Source: Dryococelus australis
Lineage: Eukaryota > Arthropoda > Insecta > Phasmatodea > Phasmatidae
DNA length: 64,000 nucleotides
Direction: 5' to 3'
Assembly (NCBI GenBank): GCA_029891345.1
Contig: CM057009.1
Location: 292,532,966-292,596,965 of the forward strand
The position numbers were made by a program, and so were the translations under genes. The notes under the pieces are model-generated. The model was not told the origin of the DNA. It saw nothing but the letters and a program-made list of their open reading frames with translations, and did not search any database. Of the stretch, positions 22,481 through 33,481 are shown piece by piece (position 1 is the first letter of the stretch; every line of letters begins with the position of its first letter).

Positions 22481-23600
22481 GCATCCCTCCGCCACATGCA
22501 AACAAAGCTTAGTCAAGTCTAAAATATTACACCGAAGTGAAAGCGCATCCCCATGCGTGCGCATTTGGTTTAATGATATTTGATATCAGAACTATTTCTT
22601 ACTAGGCGTTACCAACACACCTATTTTCTCTCTGCTTAAATTCATATTACTTATAAATTCATATTATACTTTATATGTAAATTTTAAGTAAAATTTCAAG
22701 TCATCTGAAAATAAGATAATTTTATGCTAATAGAAAATGAAAACGCTTGGTATGCATGCAATGCTTAGGAAACAAACAAACACGTCACATATAAGGTGAT
22801 TTTTCAAAAGTTTGATTCAAAAAATGCGAAGAAACATCGAATGGACTAATTTTCCTAACCTACCCTAATTCGACGTGCGTCCGCGGTAGGGACGGGAGCT
22901 AAGTGCGTCTCAGTGCTAGGCCCCGTACTCCTGCCAGGGAAGGAAATCATGCAAGAAGACATGCGTAGCGGCGGCAAGGGATTGGTCTGCCATACCCTCG
23001 TATACTTATAGCTGAACTACTATAACTGAGAAGAGAAAGGGAAGAACTGGCATAGACACCGTCAAAACACTTTCGACAGGAAAGAATTCGAAATTGTTAC
23101 ATGCATTAATGGAAAACGCTACAATGAGACAGATGGGTAGGAACCCTGCTGTTTATTAGTGGGTAGAGAGATACCAGCAAAGAGGGGGAGCGAATATACT
23201 ATACCACAGAGAGCTCAGGTTTTGAGCACACGGTTGCTGCAGCTTGCTTACAGCAGTGAGTACAGGTCCATTACCCCCATGCTACCGGCCCAATGAATCA
23301 TATTTGCACATTTTTTCCTTGGCGTTGGTGTTACTTTTAATCGCATTTACTATATCATCGAATTCCTCTTTGCGCGTACTTTCAGATTTCGTTGTAATAA
23401 ATGTATCTTTCCAGGGAAAAAATCATATGCGGTTTAATTATTTCTGCCCGTACACGTGTTACAAGTTGTCATTTTGCGGCAAATTACTTGCCCCCGTGCG
23501 TAATTTCATTTAGCAAAAAACGCATTCCGTTATCTGCAACTGTTCCGGAAATTTTTTGGGTGTCCACGTTATGGGGGCCATCATGTATACATTCGCCCAT
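22481..23600. other. Non-coding stretch, no element identified
   Basis: Moderately AT-rich. The 89- and 91-aa frames near 23244-23676 show no domain. I see no repeat or RNA gene here. Confidence 0.4.
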
Positions 23601-23659
23601 TCATATCCACACTGTAAAAAAAAATCAAGGAAAATTTCCCTTAAGTGCAAGGGAAGTTG

Positions 23660-23890
23660 TAGGCTATTCACGGTAAATTGAGCACTTTTTAAGGCCCTTC
23701 CAACAGGCATTAACCACTAATAAATATATTTTATGGCAGCTTCAGACTTTTTGGAAGTGGTGTAATGTATACACTATGATTATTGGCCACATTGCAATGT
23801 TTATATTAAAAAGTGACGGAAAGATAGAAACTAGATTAAAGGAAAAATTTAGCAAGGCCTTAAAATGTGCTCACTTTACCGGGAATAGAA
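23660..23890. mobile_element. MITE of a related shorter subfamily, copy d
   Basis: About 230 bp with inverted ends GGCTATTCACGGTAAATTGA and GTGCTCACTTTACCGGGAAT. The interior (AGGCATTAACCACTAA, AGTGACGGAAAGATAGAAAC) matches copy e but not copies a-c. Confidence 0.8.
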
Positions 23891-24325
23891 TATAATTACA
23901 TTTACATGTAAGGTACAATTACCTCTTAGGTGTAGAGTAAATTTACATACCAAGTTAAGTATTAGTTCCTAATCGTACGAGAAAAGGATCCGACAAAAGT
24001 GGGGGGAAATCACATTCAAGCAAGGGAAAATTAACTATATTGTATACTAAAGTTAAATATTATAAGAATATCCCAGAGCATTAATAATCGTAATTTGTTT
24101 TATTATCTATATCCTCTGATAGACACTAACCGAAGCTTCAAAACTAAAATCTTGAACACATGTTGGCGGGAACCATAAACCTCTATTTCTTCAGTCAGTT
24201 GCGTTATCCACTACACCACGACGACAACGTATGGTGGTAAGTCGATATTAACGTGTTAAATGATTGTTTCTTCCGCCCGTCCTCCCACTTAGCTGTTGAG
24301 AATGCTGAAGAGATGCACGTCGTAA

Positions 24326-24455
24326 GGTAATTCTCTCATCGTTGTAAGGTATTTTCCACTACCATATACGTGAACTTTACTTCGCAGTACGGTAATTCTC
24401 TCATCGTTGTAAAGTATTTTCCACTACCATATACGTGAACTTTACTTCGCAGTAC
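24326..24455. repeat. Tandem duplication, 65-bp unit, two near-identical copies
   Basis: Both units begin GGTAATTCTCTCATCGTTGT and end CTTTACTTCGCAGTAC. They differ at one position (AAGGTA versus AAAGTA). A third partial unit begins at 24456. Confidence 0.9.
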
Positions 24456-24559
24456 GGTAATTTTTCCTTACCTGTAGGAAAACTACGTTTCCCCCACAAG
24501 TTTGCGAATTTTACCTTACACTCGTCAGGTAATTTTCCCGTAATTTTTTACAATGTACA

Positions 24560-26910
24560 TATAAAAGAGAGGCAGAGCAGCTGAACTTCAAACTTCAATG
24601 TACGTACGGCTGAACTCTCGACCGATCGAAATGTCCGATTTAATATTAAATGTATTCTTTTAACTATACGTGTTAAGGTAAAGTCAGTAGTACACGAAAT
24701 TCTCTTTTATTTTGCTTGTGTTTCAAAATTGCATCATATTTCGCACAAAGCACGCAAAAAAGAAACACAAAATAATAATCTCGCTTCGCAAAGTTACGTT
24801 TTTGTTTGTGTGTCTGCCGACAGAAAACGCACGTACCTACGTTCGTTACGAAGGGATTTTGAATGCGCCGTTACCCATTCATGTGGAACTAAATAGCAAT
24901 ATTTTGTTCGTTATAATGGTTCCTTCTTTAAATAACACCTTAACGTGTAATGTATCATGCCAATTCAATTACTCAAGAAAACGATATTTTTTACTGAAAT
25001 TATCATCACACAAAATACATTAACATTTGTCGCTATAGGCTGTTCACGACAAAGTGAGAACTTTTTACGGTCCGCCCACCAGGCATCAACCACTAACAAA
25101 TATGTTTTGTTGCATACTCAGACTTTAACCTTTGAGAGTGGTGAAAATATGCATCATGTTTATTAGTCACATGGCAATGCTGATATTAAAAAGAGGCAGA
25201 AAGATAAAAATTGACTAAAAGGAAAAATTTGGAAGAGCCTTACTAATTTCTCAGTTTGCCGTGAATATCCTATACTAGCTAAGTGGTTCAATGCTCCTAG
25301 TGTGCTCAAACGAGCTTCACAATTTTTTTTTTTTTACTTAGAAATTTTATAAATATTTTATCCGGAGTATATTTCGTTGTATTTAGCACAGCAGAACTGT
25401 GCACAACCTATTTCTATTCGGTGACACGGCCATAATATTCCAACCCGCTAAAAAAGCAAGCGTAATTAAAATTTCAACGCACACGCAACATGCTATGGTA
25501 TCTCCATGCAAACAAGTAACAACAATATGTAAAGTGACGTCACAGACTCACCATCATGGCACTGTCCGTTTTTCCCACTCAAAACGATTTTCTCTTTTCA
25601 AATGCGTTAGTCTGGAGCAATACATGCGTAATTAAAGAAATAATCATTCGCTGAGCCTTAGAATTTGTCACATTATTACCTGGTAAACAGGGAAAAATGA
25701 GGAAATATCCCTGTTACAAATACTTTACTTGATATAAATTTTTTACTCTTAAATACCGAAAGTAAGAAATTAAATTCTGTACATATCTGAGTACGTAAAG
25801 TTTCTAATGTTTCTGACACAAAGTGTTTTTGGGATTTATTTCCTGCAATGGATTCTGCAACCACCTGTGACATAGGCAAATAATGTGATCTTAACTGTCA
25901 TAAAAATTGACCAATGTAACATCCAGTCTGGCTGATATATGTATACAATTAATATGGAGATGATTAAGAAACACATTTTTTTTCGTAGTTTAACGATGCC
26001 AAAGCAAGTTTTCCACGTTTGCGCGAACTTATTAAATATGCTTAAAACTTGCTAAATCTGTGTTAAATTGTAGTTTTTTGGCAGTGGTGAGAAAACGTGC
26101 CTTGCACAACCCAGCGTGAATTTTTTTCGGAGCAGTGCCAATTTGTAAGTAAAATTTATATAGTGTAAATTGAGACCTTTCACTTTACTCACTTTTTCGA
26201 TAGTTTTTTTAAGGTTAACAACAATAATGTAGACAAATTAACCCAACATGTCATATACTACGTATATAAAAAACAGTAATTTTAACACAAAGTAATAACT
26301 AAAAAAATTCGGTACATACACTTGATCGAGCCAGACAATTTAAGGAATTGTATGAAACATATTGTGCAGTAAAATTTTTTTTTCTTCTTGGATAGTCATT
26401 AAATTTTTTAATAAATTTTTTTGCTACTCGGTTATCTTATTGTTGGACACTTCTGAACATTAGGCCCTACTTTTTGTAGCGTACCTAACAAATGTTGAGC
26501 AATCATTGTATGAATAATTGCGGGATTTCCGTCTAAGTATTTTGTTTGAACCTCGTAGATTTTCACGTTGTCGATGACTGATTACATCGGTTTAACTTTA
26601 CAGAAGCAACACGTTTTTTTTTAAATAATAATTTTAGAATTTTGAGTTAAGCTTTTCTCGAAAAACGAAAATTAATTTTCCCTTCCTATAAGAAAACGCT
26701 TAACATGACACGTTGTCTGCTTACTAAAACTGTCAGCTGAATCACATCACATTCATTCAAAAGGTGCGTGTGAAATATCAACGTCGTAGCCACCACATCA
26801 CTTACATAGCGTCACATATTGCTGGGTTGGTTGAGAACAGCTGTGAAAGCCTTGTGGTAAATGATTAAGTGAAATTTAGAATAAGTAATTTTAAATCCGA
26901 AGAAAATATA
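24560..26910. other. AT-rich non-coding region (apart from MITE e)
   Basis: No gene is seen. Frames of 67-103 aa near 24712-25879 are low-complexity and unsupported. Confidence 0.4.
25035..25271. mobile_element. MITE of the shorter subfamily, copy e
   Basis: Ends GGCTGTTCACGACAAAGTGA and TCAGTTTGCCGTGAATA. It shares AGGCATCAACCACTAA and AGGCAGAAAGATAAAAATTG with copy d, so this is a second member of the same 230-bp subfamily. Confidence 0.8.
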
Positions 26911-26914
26911 TTAC

Positions 26915-27148
26915 CCATGCCGTTCCAGCATTCGATAATGCGGCATGAAATGTCGTAGGTCTACAACACCTGGACATTCGAGCTGTTCCATAACCGGATA
27001 ATGTTGCGGAAGCATTGGATCAATTTCAACCAGTAGTTGAGGCAGGTCAGGTAATGGGGTTGCATTAATTTCCATTAGCCAATTATCTTCGGGTAATGTC
27101 GAGGAAACTTCTAATGATAACGAAGACATATCTCCATTTTCATACGCT
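26915..27148 (-). CDS. Putative internal exon (about 77 codons), unrecognised; left-arm copy
   Basis: The minus-strand frame is open across the whole segment. It is bounded by a good acceptor (TTTTATTTTAG before 27148) and a donor-like GG|GTAATA at 26915-26913. The product reads AYENGDMSSLSLEV, DNWLMEINATPLPD and LVEIDPMLPQHYPVM, rich in Leu, Pro and acidic residues. It does not need the Met at 27129, because the frame runs through from the acceptor. The second copy at 63859-64000 keeps the same frame with only two differences over about 140 bases, both amino-acid changing (Met/Ile and Asn/Asp). I do not recognise the family. It may belong to a gene carried by the duplicated unit or to a host gene. 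Confidence 0.5.
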
Positions 27149-28394
27149 CTAAAATAAAAGTGGTTGCGGGTACAAAACTAACGATATTTCACAAGAAATT
27201 TCAAAATAATTATGTTTGTTAAGATTTACTAGCATATCTCACCATTAACATTGCCGAGTAGTTAATGTGTGGATAATTGTTTCTTTTCTTTGCAGCATGT
27301 GCACCCCGACAATAATAATAATATTTATTTTTATTGTCTAGTGGCTACGACTGGGTTCTGAAAGCAGTTGGGAGGGAGACTCATAGTAAGAGGTAACACC
27401 AACTTGGGAGTGGAGGAATCACTGTAAAGTACTTACGTAATTTTACATAAATTATAATGGCAACAAACTCTCCACCCAGGTGTCTCTCTTCAAACATATG
27501 AAGTTACCATCCTAATGGGAAAAATAAACAATTCATGCATTATGAGTAAGTTTAATGCACAGTTAAGTCTTTGAACTCTCCCATTGATACGAAAATTTTT
27601 CATCCTTAACGCACATGCGGTGTGTTGGTTCTATAGAGTAGAATCACACGTGCAATAGAACAAATGAATATTTCGCATCTAACGTCAAACCTTTTTACTA
27701 TTTATCCATTAGTGTTAAAGTGGGACATGTATTACAGTGCGATCTGAACATTTTCCGACTCTGCCTTGCATTGAGACATTTACTATATCGAGACATTTAG
27801 AACAATAACAAGGGTAAAGAAATAAGTCCGCAAAACCATTAGAGACCAAATATAAAACCATAGTATGCGAATACAGGAACTTCGCACATTTACCAAATGA
27901 CACATAAATTCGTTTAGTGTGGTCAACCGATTAGTGATACTTCTGAAGTCTGTCCAGCATTAACAGGGCTGCCTGGTTCGTCTGCTATACCCTCTCGTTT
28001 AGCGGGTTGCATTGCAGGCCAGCTTAGTGCACTACACAACGATAATCAAAACGCTCTCGTATTACGGAGTGACCCACGAGCATGTTGTCAGGGGGCAAGG
28101 GGAAGATAAGTAGAGAATGAGTTCCAGTAGCACAGCAGGTAAAGGACTTTGTCCCGTGACTTGTAAAGAAAAAGTTGAAATACAAGATGTTTCACCTTTG
28201 TGCCTCCTCGCTGAGTTATGGCCGCGTGTTGCTCAGCTAGTCGGTATAAGGCGTGTGTTTGGGTGTATATTTGTGTATAGGCGATCTTTTTAGACCCAGA
28301 GATTAATTATATACCATCAAAACAAAGTTTGTTCAAGTGCAAACTAACCTAGCGTCGAGACTGTTTCGAAAACCGCAAGGCATCTCATTTACCG

Positions 28395-28467
28395 CGCGCA
28401 CTCACACACACTCACACATACACACACATACACTCTCTCTCTCTCTCGCTCTCTCTCTCTCTCTCGC
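28395..28467. repeat. CA/CT microsatellite inside the TTAA element
   Basis: An imperfect (CA)n run followed by an imperfect (CT)n run with a few CG interruptions. The 70-aa frame through it is not a gene. Confidence 0.9.
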
Positions 28468-30728
28468 AGCAAATAAATTAAAATATATATGTAAATACAG
28501 AACTATTTTCAACACATGGGCATCAGTAAATACTATATTTCAATTGTAAACAAATGTTATATATGCCGGCAATAAATGTTAACGTTACATAGAAATATAT
28601 CAGATATAAACACCAAGCGCCATCACCAGTGTGAATGTAATTGTGGTAAAATTGCCTACAAAATTAATTAATTAACATTCATAGTTTTTTTAATAAATTT
28701 AAATTTAAATGCTGTAATTCACATGCGATTTTCCTTCATAAATGTAAACCTTGATCGCACCTACAATGTTGGCGACATCGGTGAGTTGTGACTGAGAATA
28801 GGCATTGTTCTATCTAAATATGAAACGTAACATTGTTTAAGAAATACACATTTCAATAATTAATTTCATCTGCGTTTGGGCAGCAATTAAGAGTCCTTGT
28901 CTTATCTTTAATTCTGTGTAACCAGCTCATCAATAGAACCTTCTATTTCACAAATATATGTTGCGTAAGTTTTAAGTGATTCGCATGGTATATGAATTAA
29001 AATAACCAATTTCAAGTATATATTTTTTTGCTGACAGTATCTGTTACGAGCATCAAACGTGCATCTACAATTCCTGTTTAGTCAGGTGTTTTGTATTACA
29101 GTACCATACGAGTATGGGGCTTTTATATCATTTCAAAAACCAATGAACCAATTTTCAACCAAGTATTGTTATACTTGTAATTCTTTACTAAGTCTTGTAG
29201 GCACACTCTTGGAAAGCCAAAAGAAGTATATTGACAATGTTAAAATACTGAAAAAGGAAATACCAAATAGTTCAAAGGCATACAGGAGATGGTGATGGAT
29301 GAATTTATATTAGTTCCTCCAAGTTAATATCAAATTCCATTATTAAATTTATAAGAAATAAATGAATTAGACCGAAAATATTTAAGATAAATTAGAAAAC
29401 GGGGTGCAAGGACTTGTGATATGTCTTCTATCCCCTCTCCTATCTCAAAACATCTCTCAGTTTCCAGCTGGTATACCTAGTTTACTCAGACGAGGCTCTG
29501 GCGATTATACATAACTCATTAATGTGCCGTAGAAAATAATTGTTTATGAAAACCAAATGAAAACATATTTTGAATCTTGGTGTTGATGATATTATGTCAT
29601 CAAAAAAGTTCTATGAACAATGTGTTGTAGGTTAAACTATGTTTATATATGCCATTTTTTATTGAAATATTGTCAAATCGTAGGGCATGTTAATAATAAA
29701 TATGGCATATAATAATTAAATCTCCATGTTTCAATTCTACCATAGTATACTGAGGAAAAAATTCGTGAAGTTATCACGTTCTTCAGCAGAAATCAGAATA
29801 CAGAATTTAAAAAGACAAATAAACTTTAGTTATTTTAATTCCAAAATTTTAACATAACTAAATTTGTAACACAAAACATCTTTGAAATAAGTATAAAGTG
29901 TATTGCACATACCAATGAAGTTATTTAAAACCCTAATGAATAATAACATGTAATAATGTTCGCAAAAATTCTATTTTAAATGTATCATCATATGCCTCGT
30001 TACAGAGAATATAAATTAAAACTACAGCTACAGTTGATGAGGCAATGAGTATAAGTAGGTGATAGCCTATACAATATATTAACCCTATCAGTCACAGTGG
30101 TAAAATATATAGGACGTTTCCCAAGTAACTGGTTTTATTTGTCATCTCTGCACTTAGTAGACAGAATGTATGAAGCAAATGAAAAAATTTAGTGTTTTTA
30201 AATAGTTATCTGATACTAGGAATATTGAAATTGAACATTCGACATTTCCCTTGAAGGTACTGAAGTGTCTTATTTATGTTTTCAACGTAGCCAGGTGATT
30301 ATTATATTGTTGCAATTTTTTTTATTCATTCATTTGTGCGTATTTTGTTTTTTAATACAAGCATTATTACGTTTGTTCAATTTTGTGTGTGTATGAATTT
30401 CGGAGGAAAATTTTATCTCATAAGATTTGCGCGTATTCATTTCATATAACTGTCGTTACTAATGGATATGATTGAAAGTTGGCAGCCCTGGACTGTAATA
30501 AACAACGGCTACCCAGAACCTTGCGCACAAGCGCGTTATTATCGGTTTTAATGTACGACAGAACGTAATTTCTATACTGTTATAGTCACGAACTATATAT
30601 TCGTCTGTTGTAATACGTAAATCGATGGCTTTAGCTGTCATTGAAAGGGTTTTAAAAGACTTGCCATTAGTCTAACATACTGATTAATTAAACAATGTGA
30701 CAGCAGCTTAGTTCGTCTTCTTTTCTAC

Positions 30729-30943
30729 TTTTGTTTCTTGGAGACAGCCTTAGCCTGTGCTTCGAGGATATGTTGGGGTTCTCTTATAATCCAACCACAT
30801 GCTCGACGAGAATCTACAATTTCTGGAAGGAGACACTCCATGTAGATTACTGTCAGTTTCGGAAGCATAATTTCCTTCCACATATCTTTCCTTCTCTTCA
30901 CTTTGTCGATCAACAAACCTGGGCACATAAAATATGCTTTCAT
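30729..30943 (-). CDS. Possible terminal exon inside the TTAA element, unrecognised
   Basis: The minus-strand frame reads KRRKDMWKEIMLPKL, IYMECLLPEIVDSR and IREPQHILEAQ, then a Lys-rich end and a stop. An acceptor-like TTTTATGTGCCCAG lies just upstream (about 30925-30940). The spacing of LLPEIVDSR and IREPQHILEA looks protein-like, and I have a faint sense of resemblance to the C-terminal part of insect YqaJ-type nuclease proteins. I would not assign it on that basis. No nuclease core is visible nearby. Together with the candidate first exon at about 31574-31685 it may form a minus-strand gene of the element. Confidence 0.35.
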
Positions 30944-31448
30944 AAATATTATTGTTTACTGACATTTTCCTACAAGAAATTTTTTAGATCATGTTATAGA
31001 CGTAACCATATATTACAAAATTATAACACTGCATAGCTATAATCATAGGTCTCTCTGGCAAGTTAATTGTGGGGTAGATGTGGACATGATTGGTGATTAT
31101 AAGAAAAAAGACACCAAATATTTATAGCAAACACATTTGATTTGTTGAGTGTTGAGGTAATACCAATACTTGACAAATTTTACTTCAGATTATGTTAGAT
31201 TGTAACACGATGTTTTTTCCTACACAGAATACAAATCGAATCAATTTTCTATGTACTAAGTACTAATTGACCCAAATGTTGTTCCCCAGCGATTATTTCC
31301 TGATATAAACTTGACTATAATCCTCAAGTACATTTTCAGTCTACAACTGTCTGGTTATAAAATTCGCTATACATGGGCAGAAAAAGCAATTAAACGAACT
31401 CTTTAAAACGAATGAACCATGGCCCATTTCCTATTACAATTTTATGAA

Positions 31449-31522
31449 ACGGCATGGCATAAAGGATTTGTATTTAATATGTATATATACATATTAAATA
31501 CAAATCCTCTATGCCATGCCGT
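31449..31522. repeat. Near-perfect 74-bp palindrome (hairpin)
   Basis: The left half runs ACGGCATGGCAT to GTATATA, and the right half mirrors it, ending ATGCCATGCCGT, with essentially no loop and about one mismatched pair. It lies in the TTAA element, just 3' of the candidate exon at 31574-31685 in minus-strand terms. It could extrude a cruciform or form an RNA hairpin. Confidence 0.92.
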
Positions 31523-31573
31523 GTATGTATATATACACACATATACATATGTGAAAGAAAGTAATATCATACT

Positions 31574-31685
31574 TACAAAGACTTGAACAGCTTGGCTTTC
31601 CGGGCTCGCGCCGCTATTCTTCTGACGGAATTACGCCGTGTTGATAAGGTTAATCTACTGAGGGTAGTTGTCTTTGCCATTGTCA
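31574..31685 (-). CDS. Possible first exon inside the TTAA element, basic N-terminus
   Basis: The minus-strand ATG at 31683-31685 opens MAKTTTLSRLTLSTRRNSV, followed by a strongly basic stretch (RRIAARARKAKLFKSL). A good donor, TTT|GTAAGTATG, follows at about 31573. GC is higher than in the surroundings. An upstream in-frame Met also exists. The reading phase after this donor does not match the candidate exon at 30729-30943 directly, so an intermediate exon would be needed. The function is unknown. Confidence 0.3.
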
Positions 31686-32754
31686 GTAAATTTAATTTTA
31701 CCATTGCCAAAGTTATTTTCCTCACATGACCGCACAAAATAATGTTCACATTACAAAACACTGCACTGCGAGGCACTAGAATATGGAATGACAGATTTCG
31801 GAGCACTCACTTCCTTATTATTCTCAAGGATAAACGCCCCCTACCCTCACGAACCACAACATGCATCATCTCGCAGAGTAACAGGGGATTACTGCTAATA
31901 TCCTCTCCCTTGGTGGACACTGGTAACTCATTACCTGAACATGGCAAGGCAGTTACACGGCCGTCTTCCCACCAATAGCATGTACGCTCTCCTGTAAATT
32001 TTGCCCCTACGCCAAATATTTCTTATCAATATTCGCTTTTGTAGCATTCCTGTTCAAGATAAATATATGCCGCCGCTGACTTTATTAGAGCGGAAAAATG
32101 CCTATTTCTTGCCAACAGAAACCTTTTGTACCATTAATGTATAGCCTGTTTTCTGGAAGGATTCAAAACTAAAACTTTAATTTTAAAAAAGTTAAACACA
32201 AAATGATATATTTGACTATAGCTACAGCTTCACATTATCATTTCTCACACATTGGTTTTTCTTTCAAGTTAATATCTTTGACATTGGCTTCTCTAAATGT
32301 AATTTCATTAACATGTATTTCCCTATACCCAGTTCTCACTGATGACAAAACCAGGCAGCAGCCTTAAGCGCTACATATAAGTTATACTTTTATAGCCCGT
32401 CACAGTTACTTTCGTTGAGTTACGCAGACATTAAATAAGATCATAGTAGCTTAATTATTAATATTACGACTATTTGGGTGCTTCAAATGAGTACTTTTTT
32501 TCCATCAGCCATAAACATGTATAATATTACCTAAACGCAAGTCACAATGGAAGTATAAAACTAAAACTTATTTTTTCCATTTAAAACTGTGTTCGCATAT
32601 CTTCGCGCTTTAACTCCTAGCAATAGGCCTCTAAAAACTTATATTTTGACATTATTTTGCACACATTTCGTTATTGCGAATATATAGCATTTAATATAAA
32701 CTCTAATCCATAAATTAATGTGTCTGCATAAATACCCAGTGATTTTAATGTATG

Positions 32755-32775
32755 TACGTGTGTGTGTGTGTGTGA
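32755..32775. repeat. GT microsatellite, shared by both inverted arms
   Basis: A short GT run here is mirrored by CACACACAC at about 62635-62652 in the right arm, followed in both by a purine-rich tract encoding no real protein. Confidence 0.7.
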
Positions 32776-33230
32776 CTTATTGCATATACACAAATATATA
32801 TACACGTGTGTTTGTTTTGCCCGTCATGAAGAAAAAATTAAGAAAAAACGGATGGACCTAGTAAGAAGAAGGAAGACGTTAAGAGAAACAAAAGAGAGGA
32901 GGCGGAACTCTATTCATACCGGACATGAAAAAAAAGGCCGATTGAAATTTACGATTAGGACACAGGCCACACCATACTAACGTTATGAGAATCGTGAAAC
33001 ATGAATGACCATATCAAAATAAATATACTGGCGCAACTGCACGACTTATATATTCTTGACAAATACGTGCGAACGGGCTGCGTGTGGATTCCGGAATTAT
33101 TTTTGTACGCAGCCTCAGATGTGACATTATTATAGAACTATTTCACAATCATATAATGGTTTGTATTTTGTAAAGGCTAAAATACGAGTTTGTATTCAAT
33201 TTCGATCAACATTAACTCGTGGATACTCGA

Positions 33231-33481
33231 GGCCGCAGTGGTTGGGCGGTTAGACTGCTCGCTTCACACCAAGACGAACTGGGTTCAATCTATGACTGGA
33301 TCATTCCCGGATTTTCGCAAGTGGGAATCGTGCCGGTCGATGACGCTGTTCGGCGGGTTTTCTCGGAGATCCTCCGTTTCCCCTGCTCTTGAATTCCGCC
33401 GCAGCTCCATCCTCACCTCATTTCACCCTAATTGGCTCTCATGGCCTCGTTATTAGGAGCCATCCAGATAACTCAACTCAA
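33231..33481 (+). mobile_element. tRNA-derived SINE, copy 5, at the inner edge of the left inverted arm
   Basis: Full-length copy with the head motif TTGGGCGGTTAGACTGCTC, then CGGATTTTCGCAAGTGGGA, ending in a CTCAA-rich tail (about 33468-33481). The homology of the large inverted duplication stops at this tail. Confidence 0.9.

Larger units (their letters stand above)
23608..24554. mobile_element. Candidate DNA transposon remnant with CACTGTAAAAAA-type ends
   Basis: CACTGTAAAAAA at about 23608 and its counterpart TTTTTTACAATG at about 24545-24555 form short inverted ends. Sequences just inside both ends are rich in GGAAAATT/AATTTTCC. MITE copy d lies inside it. A 65-bp direct tandem duplication (24326-24390 and 24391-24455) is near the right end. 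No transposase frame and no clear target duplication are visible. Confidence 0.4.
27964..32363. mobile_element. TTAA-flanked 4.4-kb element (piggyBac-type ends)
   Basis: TTAA at 27960-27963 and at 32364-32367 flank a 4,400-bp segment that is absent from the mirrored arm, where only one TTAA (63045-63048) is present. The two ends are inverted repeats: the left begins CAGGGCTGCCTGGTTCG and the right, read inward, begins GGCTGCTGCCTGGTTTTG. They share GCTGCCTGGTT at the same distance (4 bases) from the TTAA. TTAA duplication is the hallmark of the piggyBac superfamily. I see no DDD transposase. The interior is AT-rich with short frames and possible exons on the minus strand, so this copy is probably non-autonomous or deleted. 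Confidence 0.88.
27007..33481 (+). repeat. Left arm of large inverted duplication
   Basis: Reverse complement of 61915-64000. The homologous parts are 27007-27963 (against 63045-64000) and 32364-33481 (against 61915-63048). Between them sits the 4.4-kb TTAA-flanked insertion. The arms are about 2.1 kb without the insertion and differ by a few percent plus small indels. The duplication continues beyond 64000 on the right and possibly below 27007 on the left, so its true length is unknown. Confidence 0.93.

Noticed and set aside
30729..30943. Assigning the exon-like frame to a YqaJ-type nuclease
   Set aside because: Only a short C-terminal-looking stretch is present and no catalytic core is visible. 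The resemblance is an impression, not evidence.
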